DNA of 5,754 bases. Source: an uncultured bacterium. GTDB lineage: Bacteria; Bdellovibrionota_C; UBA2361; CAKMMH01. Location of the stretch: NCBI GenBank assembly GCA_927798255.1, contig CAKMMH010000121.1, forward strand, positions 1-5,754. Reading direction: 5' to 3'. Positions 1 through 5,284 of this stretch are shown piece by piece. A program made the position numbers and the translations under genes. The number at the start of each line of letters is the position of its first letter. Position 1 is the stretch's first letter. Under the pieces are notes generated by a model. The model made no database searches. It saw only the letters and a list, made by a program, of their open reading frames with translations, and was not told where the DNA came from.

Positions 1-477
1 ATTAACTGTTGAATTTTCATTATCAGTAAAGTCTTGGTTGCTATTCTTTTTTAATTCTTCTTTCCTCTTTTTTTCATTCTTTTGTCGATTTAATAATCTT
101 TCTAAAAATTTTAAACCTGTAATAATATCATCGTTTTTATAGGGGTAACTTAAAGTTACACTCATTAAGAAACTTCTATTTAATATCGCTTCGTAAAGAT
201 GAGCTTCTTTTCCAATAACTAAAATAGGGTATTCAAATAATGTGTCGGCTTCGATTAAATTTCTGATGTTTGAAATGCATTGCTTTTCATTGCTACCACA
301 AAGCGCAATTAAAAAATAATCAACTTCCTTATCTGATAACATGGCGTGAACATCATCTTTTATAGTTGCAATTTGACTATCAAATCCTAGCTTTAGTAAA
401 AGATTTCTTAAACTTATTGAGAATTTATCTGCAAGCTCTAAAATGATAACCTTTTTATTTTGCGAATTTAAATCCAT
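1..477 (-). CDS. Degenerate receiver-like (CheY-fold) protein, N-terminal part, runs off left edge
   Basis: An open frame of 159 codons reads from an ATG at 477-475 to the window edge with no stop, so the gene is partial. The start is well bounded: an in-frame TAA lies one codon upstream (483-481) and the next Met is residue 46. No clear Shine-Dalgarno precedes it. Residues 9-130 follow the alternating pattern of a response-regulator receiver: strand VIILEL (10-15), helix (about 20-31), strand SQIATI (34-39), helix, strand DYFLIAL (53-59), strand YPILVI (83-88), then YPYKNDD (111-117) where receivers carry the conserved Lys-Pro. The phospho-acceptor Asp expected at the end of the third strand appears to be Ala58, and the acidic pair is incomplete, so phosphorylation is unlikely. 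The tail from about 130 is Lys/Glu/Asn-rich and probably disordered or coiled. It is divergent from gyrA. The fold call is inference from pattern; the function is unknown. Confidence 0.6.
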   Translation of the reverse strand, partial: MDLNSQNKKVIILELADKFSISLRNLLLKLGFDSQIATIKDDVHAMLSDKEVDYFLIALCGSNEKQCISNIRNLIEADTLFEYPILVIGKEAHLYEAILNRSFLMSVTLSYPYKNDDIITGLKFLERLLNRQKNEKKRKEELKKNSNQDFTDNENSTVN

Positions 478-745
478 ACTTTATATACTAAAATAAAAAC
501 TCTTAAATATTGTTTTTTACAACCTGTTACCTGCAATCAGTCACCCGAAAACCTAAGATCTGTTTCGAGAAGCTACGTAGTTTTTCTTAAACCAAACATA
601 CGCTTTAATTGTAGTCCATAAATAGCTTTTCGACAATTTGAAAATATTACTTTAATAAGGGAGCTTTTCCCTTCATTCCTTGCTAATTTTTGAGGTATTG
701 TATATACTTTAATACAGTGTTTTTTATAGATTTTATGGAAAAAAT
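478..745. other. Divergent intergenic region upstream of gyrA
   Basis: These 268 bases separate the receiver-like gene (minus) from gyrA (plus). I see no credible coding frame and no tRNA-like cloverleaf. Visible structure is limited to three items. An 8-base palindrome CTACGTAG lies at 573-580, followed by five T. A 6-bp hairpin AAGGGA/TCCCTT lies at 657-673 with a 5-base loop. A direct repeat TACTTTAATA occurs at 648-657 and 705-714, the second copy overlapping the proposed gyrA -10 box. No convincing minus-strand promoter could be picked. Confidence 0.6.
680..708 (+). promoter_or_regulatory. Candidate sigma70-type promoter of gyrA
   Basis: A -35-like TTGCTA (680-685, four of six consensus positions) is followed after 17 bases by TATACT (703-708, five of six positions). 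Transcription would start near 714-716 and leave a 5' leader of about 30 bases before the gyrA ATG. The match is by eye only; in AT-rich DNA such matches also arise by chance. Confidence 0.45.
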
Positions 746-3334
746 ATGGTCGAAGAAGTAAACAATTTTAATACAATTAGCCCTGTTAATATTGAATCAG
801 AAATGAAGCAATCATATATGGATTATGCAATGAGTGTAATCGCTGGTCGTGCGCTTCCTGAGGTAAGAGATGGCTTAAAGCCAGTTCATAGACGTGTGCT
901 TTATGCGATGTTTAAAGAAGGGCATTTTTACAATAAAAAAACTGTTAAATGTGCTGGTGTCGTAGGAGAAGTCTTAAAGACTTTACACCCTCATGGAGAT
1001 AGTTCTGTATATGATGCACTCGTTAGGCTTGCTCAACCTTGGTCACTTCGTTATCCATTAATTGATGGGCAGGGAAACTTTGGTTCAATTGATGGTGACC
1101 CGCCTGCAGCATATCGTTATACAGAATGTCGTATGATGAAGATTGCAGATTATCTTTTGCAAGATATTGATAAAAACACCGTAGATTTAATTCCAAATTT
1201 TGATGGCACTACAGTTGAGCCTTTCGTGCTTCCTACAAGAATTCCAAATCTTTTAGCTAATGGTGCAGATGGTATTGCTGTTGGTATGGCAACACATATT
1301 CCACCTCACAATATTGGTGAGCTCGTAGATGGAACAATTGCACTTATTGAAAATCCTGAAATTTCTACTTTAAAACTTATGGAATATATCCCTGGACCAG
1401 ATTTTCCAACAGGTGGATTAATTTATGGAAAGAGGGGAATAATCAGCGCTTATCAAACAGGGCGTGGTATAGTTCAAATTAGAGCTAAAATCGAGACTGA
1501 AGTTTTAAAAGGAAAGTCTCGTGATATCACTGCGCTTGTCGCAACAGAAATCCCTTTCCAAATTAACAAAGCTCGTCTTGTAGAAAAGATAGCGGAGTTA
1601 GTAAACAATAAAACGATAGATGGAATTTCAAAACTAAGAGATGAATCTGATAGAAATGGATTAAGAATAGTAATTGAGCTTAAGAAAGAAGCAACGCCTG
1701 AGGTTGTGTTAAGTCAGCTTTATAAATTAACTCCACTTCAAGCAAGTTTTGGAGTAATTAATTTAACAATTGTTGATGGAAGACCAAAAGTTTGTTCATT
1801 AAAAGAGCTCTTAAATAGATTTATCGATCATAGGCGAGATGTAGTAACGAGAAGAACAGAGTTCGAGCTTGGAAAAGCAAAAGAAAGAATGCATATTTTA
1901 GAAGGTTTTAGAATTGCGCTTCTAAACCTTGATGAAGTTATAGCAATAATTAGAAAAGCACAAACTCCAAATGATGCAAAAAGAGATTTAATAGCAAGAT
2001 TTGAATTAAGCTCTATTCAATCGCAAGCAATCTTAGATTTAAGACTTCAAAAATTAACAGGTATGGAACGTCTTGCAATTGAAAAAGAGTATGAAGATTT
2101 GAAAGCTGAAATGGAAAGACTTCTTGCACTTCTTTCTGATAATGCAAAAATTGATGCATTAATTATAACAGAATTAAAAGAAGTTAAGGAAGTTTTTGGA
2201 GATCCTAGAAAATCGGTTCTTGTTGAAGAAACAGAAGATATAAATATTGAAGATTTAATTGAAGATGAAGATGTCGTAATTACTGTAAGTCAGCAAGGGT
2301 ATGTAAAACGTATGCCCGTAGCCTTATATAAACAACAAAAACGTGGTGGTAAGGGGATTACAGGAGCATCAGACAAAGAAGATGATGTTGTTACTACAAT
2401 GTTTGTCGCATCTGCAAGACAAGATTTACTTGTGTTTACATCATTAGGACGTGCATACGCAATGAAAGCATATGAAGTCCCTGAGGCTTCAAGAACTGCT
2501 CGAGGTAGAGCGTTTGTAAATTTATTACAACTTAGAGAAGATGAAAAGGTTAAGGCTGTACTTCCTGTTAAGGAGTTTAGAGAAGATAGATATTTAATCA
2601 TGGCAACAAAGCAAGGTATTGTTAAAAAGATGGATTTAATGAGTTTATCAAAAGTAAGAAAAAATGGTATCGTTGCTTGCACATTAAAAGAAGATGATGA
2701 GCTTATTGAAGTATTAGTAATGCATGACCATGATGATATCTTACTTACAACTTCACAAGGTATGGCAATAAGATTTAGTGAAGATGACCTAAGAAGCATT
2801 GGTAGAGTTGCTGCTGGAGTTCGCGGTATAAAATTATCTAAAGGTGATTTTGTAGTTGGAATGGTTGTAGTTTCTACAAGTGCTGAAAATCAGAACGACG
2901 ATGAAAATCAAGATTTAAGAGTAACAGTAAATGATACTCTTTTAACAGTTTGTGAAAATGGTTATGGAAAGAGAACTAAGATTGAAGAATACAGACAACA
3001 ATCAAGGGCAGGTAAGGGGATAATTGATATTCAAACTTGCGAAAGAAACGGAAATGTTGTTGATAGTATGGCTGTAAAAGATGGTCATGATTTTATCTTA
3101 ATAACTTCTAATGGAAAAATTATAAGAAGTGCCGTTTCTGATGTATCAATTGTTGGAAGAAATACTAAGGGTGTTCGTTTAATGAATCTAGAAGAGGGGG
3201 AAAAGGTGCTTGCATGTGCATATTTACCAGAAGAACCTCAAGATGATGAAGTTGAACACAACGAGCAAGATTTATCTAACCAAAGCTTTGCAGATGAAAA
3301 CGGCCAGAAGATAGATGATGATAAGATAAATTAA
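746..3334 (+). CDS. gyrA: DNA gyrase subunit A
   Basis: The DNA-cleaving subunit of gyrase; with GyrB it introduces negative supercoils using ATP. The 862-residue length is normal for GyrA. The N-terminal winged-helix/tower part opens with the family signature around YAMSVIAGRALPEVRDGLKP (27-46). The quinolone region has HPHGD (81-85) followed by Ser86 and Asp90, equivalent to E. coli Ser83 and Asp87, so no classical resistance change is seen. Catalytic Arg124-Tyr125 lie in YRYTE. The coiled-coil and C-gate include LDLRLQKLTG (430-439). The C-terminal beta-pinwheel starts near 505 and has the GyrA box QKRGGKG (531-537; usual form QRRGGKG), which argues for gyrase over topoisomerase IV ParC. 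The last 35 or so residues are acidic. ATG 746 is the first ATG after an in-frame TAA at 710-712; the Shine-Dalgarno is weak (GGA, 737-739). gyrB is not nearby. An odd point is KTL (78-80) before HPHGD, where most GyrA have GKY. Confidence 0.97.
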   Translation: MVEEVNNFNTISPVNIESEMKQSYMDYAMSVIAGRALPEVRDGLKPVHRRVLYAMFKEGHFYNKKTVKCAGVVGEVLKTLHPHGDSSVYDALVRLAQPWSLRYPLIDGQGNFGSIDGDPPAAYRYTECRMMKIADYLLQDIDKNTVDLIPNFDGTTVEPFVLPTRIPNLLANGADGIAVGMATHIPPHNIGELVDGTIALIENPEISTLKLMEYIPGPDFPTGGLIYGKRGIISAYQTGRGIVQIRAKIETEVLKGKSRDITALVATEIPFQINKARLVEKIAELVNNKTIDGISKLRDESDRNGLRIVIELKKEATPEVVLSQLYKLTPLQASFGVINLTIVDGRPKVCSLKELLNRFIDHRRDVVTRRTEFELGKAKERMHILEGFRIALLNLDEVIAIIRKAQTPNDAKRDLIARFELSSIQSQAILDLRLQKLTGMERLAIEKEYEDLKAEMERLLALLSDNAKIDALIITELKEVKEVFGDPRKSVLVEETEDINIEDLIEDEDVVITVSQQGYVKRMPVALYKQQKRGGKGITGASDKEDDVVTTMFVASARQDLLVFTSLGRAYAMKAYEVPEASRTARGRAFVNLLQLREDEKVKAVLPVKEFREDRYLIMATKQGIVKKMDLMSLSKVRKNGIVACTLKEDDELIEVLVMHDHDDILLTTSQGMAIRFSEDDLRSIGRVAAGVRGIKLSKGDFVVGMVVVSTSAENQNDDENQDLRVTVNDTLLTVCENGYGKRTKIEEYRQQSRAGKGIIDIQTCERNGNVVDSMAVKDGHDFILITSNGKIIRSAVSDVSIVGRNTKGVRLMNLEEGEKVLACAYLPEEPQDDEVEHNEQDLSNQSFADENGQKIDDDKIN

Positions 3335-3346
3335 TATTTATGTTAT

Positions 3347-3407
3347 TAAACTCTGTAAGGTGATAACACTTAAAAATTTTTTCATAGAGTGCGCATATCA
3401 GAGTTTA
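3347..3407. repeat. Long-range inverted repeat after gyrA
   Basis: TAAACTCTG (3347-3355) and CAGAGTTTA (3399-3407) are perfect 9-base inverted repeats separated by 43 bases. An inner ACTCT (3350-3354) could instead pair with AGAGT (3386-3390), so two exclusive folds are possible. Between the arms lies the small terminator-like hairpin listed separately. The role is unknown; it could be part of the gyrA 3' end. Confidence 0.5.
3356..3382 (+). terminator. Weak candidate intrinsic terminator of gyrA
   Basis: TAAG-G-TG (3356-3362, one bulged G) pairs with CACTTA (3367-3372) across the loop ATAA. Four A residues and then six T (3377-3382) follow. It sits 21 bases after the gyrA stop, a sensible place for a terminator. 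The stem is short and AU-rich and the U-run does not abut it, so this is tentative. Confidence 0.3.
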
Positions 3408-3423
3408 GAAAATACGAGATAAT

Positions 3424-3447
3424 AAAAAGATATCCCGTGCGGGATAT
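3424..3447 (-). terminator. Hairpin plus U-run reading as a minus-strand terminator
   Basis: ATATCCCG (3430-3437) and CGGGATAT (3440-3447) are perfect 8-base inverted repeats. On the minus strand the hairpin is followed at once by C and five T (3429-3424), the usual intrinsic terminator form; on the plus strand no U-run follows. Both flanking genes are on the plus strand, so this would end an antisense or independent minus-strand transcript. It may equally be part of a palindromic repeat with no terminator role. Confidence 0.4.
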
Positions 3448-3525
3448 AATAAAGGTTGCTTAGGCAACCGGGGCCAGGACGGGGTAGACTCGTAATTTTG
3501 CGAAGCAAAATCACGAAGGATACCC
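3430..3525. other. Compound hairpin element between gyrA and gpsA (structured RNA or palindromic repeat)
   Basis: Three hairpins lie side by side. The first is ATATCCCG/CGGGATAT (3430-3447). The second is GGTTGC-TTAG-GCAACC (3454-3469), a perfect 6-bp stem. The third is a long one closed by GGGTA (3482-3486) and TACCC (3521-3525); inside it CGT-A-ATTTTGC pairs with GCAAAAT-C-ACG across a GAA triloop (3491-3514), with one A/C mismatch. The linker 3468-3484 is strikingly G/C-rich against the AT-rich surroundings. I do not recognise a known riboswitch, SRP RNA, tmRNA, RNase P or 6S signature. It lies 43 bases before the gpsA start, so it could act in the gpsA leader, be a small RNA gene on either strand, or be a dispersed palindromic repeat. 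Confidence 0.55.
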
Positions 3526-3567
3526 AGTTGTGAGGATAAACTTAATTAGTATTAGGGGAGAAATAAC

Positions 3568-4560
3568 ATGTTAAAAGTAGGTGTTGTAGGTCTTGGAAAT
3601 TGGGGAACTGCTCTTGCAAATCATCTTGCTAATAAAGGATATGATGTCTTAGGTTGGGAAAAAAATCCTCAAGTTGTAGAAAGTATTAATGCTACTCATG
3701 TTAATGCTATTTATCAAAAGGATGTAGTGCTTTGTAAAAATTTAAAAGCAACATCTAATATTAGTGATTTAAAAGATTCTGATATGATTCTTTTAGTAGT
3801 TCCATCTTTTGCGCTTAATAGTGTTATCCCTCAGCTTCCAATAAACGATGATATGTTAATAGTTAGTGCAATTAAAGGACTTGAAAGAAATAGTTTAAAA
3901 ACGCCTATAGATTATGTGCTTTCAACATTTAATAATGTAAATAAAAATAATTGTGCAGTGTTATCAGGCCCTAGTTTTGCTGCTGATATTGTAAGGTTTA
4001 GGCCGTGTGGTGTTGTGTCAGCAGGTTTCTGTGAAGATACTGCAAAGAAAGTTGCAAATATTTTCACAAGTGAATCTATGCGTGTGTATTTTTCAACTGA
4101 TCCTATAGGAGTAGAAATAGGTGCAGTAGTAAAAAATGTAATAGCTCTTGCGTCTGGCGTTTGTGATGGAATGGAGCTAGGAGAAAGCGCTAAAGCAGTT
4201 TTAATTACAAGAGGATTAACTGAGATGGTTCGTCTTGGAGTCGCAGTAGGAGGGCAGGAAAAAACTCTTTTTGGGCTTTCAGGAATTGGTGATTTAATTT
4301 TAACAGCCACTTGTGATACTAGTAGAAATAGAACAGTTGGAAAAAGACTTGGAAAAGGGGAAAGCTTGCAAAATATTATTGATACTCTTGGTTCTGTCGC
4401 AGAGAGTGTAACTACGACTCCACTTGTTTTAGAGCTTGCAAAAAAACATAATGTTTCAATGCCAATTGCAGAAGAAGTAAACAAACTTCTAAAAGGCGAA
4501 GTTAAACCAATTGATCTTTTAAAAGACTTGATGGATAGGCCTTTAAAGTTTGAGTATTAG
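3568..4560 (+). CDS. gpsA: NAD(P)-dependent glycerol-3-phosphate dehydrogenase
   Basis: A cytosolic enzyme that reduces dihydroxyacetone phosphate to sn-glycerol-3-phosphate, the backbone for phospholipid synthesis. The 330-residue length matches the family. The N-terminal Rossmann fold has GLGNWG (8-13) for the dinucleotide. Other landmarks in order are VPS (78-80), the active-site Lys103 in IKGLE, GPSFA (134-138), Lys189-Asn190 in VVKNVIALASG (the conserved catalytic Lys), ITRGLTEM (213-220), and GLSGIGDL (236-243) with the conserved Asp242, followed by TSRN (251-254). The start is firm: AGGGGAG (3554-3560) lies 7 bases before the ATG. Divergent points are GPSFAAD, where GPSFA-x-E is usual, and LGES (204-207), where LGxN is usual. 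The gene probably has its own promoter or leader, since 233 structured bases separate it from gyrA. Confidence 0.95.
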   Translation: MLKVGVVGLGNWGTALANHLANKGYDVLGWEKNPQVVESINATHVNAIYQKDVVLCKNLKATSNISDLKDSDMILLVVPSFALNSVIPQLPINDDMLIVSAIKGLERNSLKTPIDYVLSTFNNVNKNNCAVLSGPSFAADIVRFRPCGVVSAGFCEDTAKKVANIFTSESMRVYFSTDPIGVEIGAVVKNVIALASGVCDGMELGESAKAVLITRGLTEMVRLGVAVGGQEKTLFGLSGIGDLILTATCDTSRNRTVGKRLGKGESLQNIIDTLGSVAESVTTTPLVLELAKKHNVSMPIAEEVNKLLKGEVKPIDLLKDLMDRPLKFEY

Positions 4561-4667
4561 TTAAAAAATTAATTATCAAAAAATATATAGATATCAAATA
4601 ATTATCAGTTTTAAGATATAAGCTTTTTTAAAAATAAGAAGCAAATCACTATTTTTCAAAGATCAAA

Positions 4668-4696
4668 TTGACATTTTCTTTTAAAAATCTTAAAAG
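4668..4696 (+). promoter_or_regulatory. Candidate promoter of the broken gene
   Basis: A perfect -35 consensus TTGACA (4668-4673) is followed after 17 bases by TAAAAG (4691-4696, four of six -10 positions). The predicted start near 4703 would leave a leader of about 33 bases before the ATG at 4736. A 9-bp inverted repeat occupies the spacer and covers the -10 box. Confidence 0.45.
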
Positions 4697-4698
4697 AA
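4676..4698. repeat. Inverted repeat across promoter spacer and -10 box
   Basis: TTCTTTTAA (4676-4684) and TTAAAAGAA (4690-4698) are perfect 9-base inverted repeats around the 5-base centre AAATC. Neither strand has a U-run after it, so it is a poor terminator. Its position is that of a repressor operator, but A/T-only palindromes are common by chance in such DNA. Confidence 0.4.
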
Positions 4699-4721
4699 GA
4701 AGAATTCGTTTGTAATTTTTT

Positions 4722-4726
4722 AAGGA
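4722..4726 (+). promoter_or_regulatory. Ribosome binding site fixing the original start at 4736
   Basis: AAGGA lies 9 bases before the ATG at 4736. The downstream ATG at 4851 has no comparable site at proper distance. This favours 4736 as the ancestral start and the frame at 4851 as a remnant. Confidence 0.6.
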
Positions 4727-4735
4727 AATTTAGGT

Positions 4736-5276
4736 ATGATAGAGCAAGTTAAAAAAGGTTAAGAAGCAGTTAAAAGCGGTTTTGTAACATTAAAAAATCA
4801 TGCAATCACGTCAGGAAAGGATTTATTAAGAAAGGCTAATTTTAAAGAAAATGGGTGTCGATGGTAAGTTTTTAAAAGTATTAGGAAGTAAAATAGTAAT
4901 TGAAGGAGTTAAAGAAGGTATAAAATTAGCATTATCACATAATCATTATGGATTAGCTGTTAATCTTATTAAGGAATTAATCGTTAATGGCGTCTGTGAA
5001 AAAATAGTTGATATTTTTTCGAATAAAAAAGTTCATTCCTCAATGGTAAAAAGTTACTATCAAAGTTTTAAAAATGGTGATATCGATAATATAAAATCAA
5101 TGATTTCATTTATGGAAAATAATAGCTTAAAAGACACATTAAGAAGTGTTTTGCAAAATGAAAAAGTTGCATCTGGAATTATGGAATACCTTAGCAATTC
5201 ACATTCTAATGAAGAAGTTTCTAAATTTAAAAATTTTATCGAAACCTTAAAAGATTACGATATGGAAGTCAAATAA
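4736..5276 (+). pseudogene. Broken gene of unknown function: one internal stop and one frameshift
   Basis: From an ATG with a good ribosome binding site the frame reads MIEQVKKG, meets TAA at 4760-4762, and then continues in the same frame with protein-like sequence beginning EAVKSGFVTLKNHAITSG (from 4763) up to about 4849. There the frame leads to a stop, while the frame one base over carries on as MGVDGKFLKVLGSK for 141 codons. Removing one A from the run of four at 4848-4851 joins the two frames as KE-MGVDGK. The reconstructed protein would be about 179 residues, Lys-rich and mostly helical, without signal peptide or membrane segment. I recognise no family. Alternatives are a sequencing error at the A-run, slippage that restores the frame, or a short leader peptide with a separate downstream gene. 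The stop codon argues for true decay. Confidence 0.6.
4851..5276 (+). CDS. Hypothetical protein, surviving 3' frame of the broken gene
   Basis: This uninterrupted 141-codon frame begins at ATG 4851. It is Lys-, Ser- and Asn-rich with heptad-like hydrophobic spacing (for example GLAVNLIKELIVNG, about residues 34-47), suggesting a small helical protein. There is no secretion signal, transmembrane segment or metal-binding motif. No Shine-Dalgarno precedes the ATG at normal distance; the closest, AAAGG near 4830-4834, is about 16 bases away. The frame is most likely the 3' part of the longer gene starting at 4736. Whether it is translated alone is unclear. Its stop lies 8 bases from the stop of the converging TldD-like gene. 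No family is recognised. Confidence 0.5.
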   Translation: MGVDGKFLKVLGSKIVIEGVKEGIKLALSHNHYGLAVNLIKELIVNGVCEKIVDIFSNKKVHSSMVKSYYQSFKNGDIDNIKSMISFMENNSLKDTLRSVLQNEKVASGIMEYLSNSHSNEEVSKFKNFIETLKDYDMEVK

Positions 5277-5284
5277 AAATTCTT

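Larger units (their letters stand above)
4561..4735. other. AT-rich spacer after gpsA
   Basis: These 175 bases hold no coding frame of note. No strong intrinsic terminator for gpsA is visible. ATATC near 4590 can pair with GATAT near 4615, ahead of a run of six T, but the loop is long and the stem is only A/T-rich. The right half carries a promoter candidate and an inverted repeat, listed separately. Confidence 0.5.

Noticed and set aside
657..673. AAGGGA/TCCCTT hairpin as a terminator
   Set aside because: The 6-bp stem is perfect, but neither strand has a U-run after it, and no gene ends here.
735..761. Eight-codon frame MEKIWSKK overlapping the gyrA start
   Set aside because: It has no ribosome binding site and lies in AT-rich DNA where such short frames are frequent; leader-peptide function cannot be supported.
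2290..2799. 169-codon open frame on the minus strand inside gyrA
   Set aside because: It lies wholly within the conserved GyrA C-terminal domain, and its Ser/Thr-rich translation shows no family motif; it is a shadow frame.
3421..3567. SRP RNA, tmRNA, RNase P RNA or known riboswitch in the gyrA-gpsA spacer
   Set aside because: None of the conserved core motifs I know for these RNAs is present; only generic hairpins are visible.
3912..4484. 190-codon open frame on the minus strand inside gpsA
   Set aside because: It is antisense to strongly conserved GpsA motifs and has low-complexity Ser/Thr/Pro sequence; it is a shadow frame.
4611..4640. Terminator of gpsA around the T-run near 4624-4629
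   Set aside because: The only upstream pairing is a short A/T stem with a long loop; it is too weak to call.
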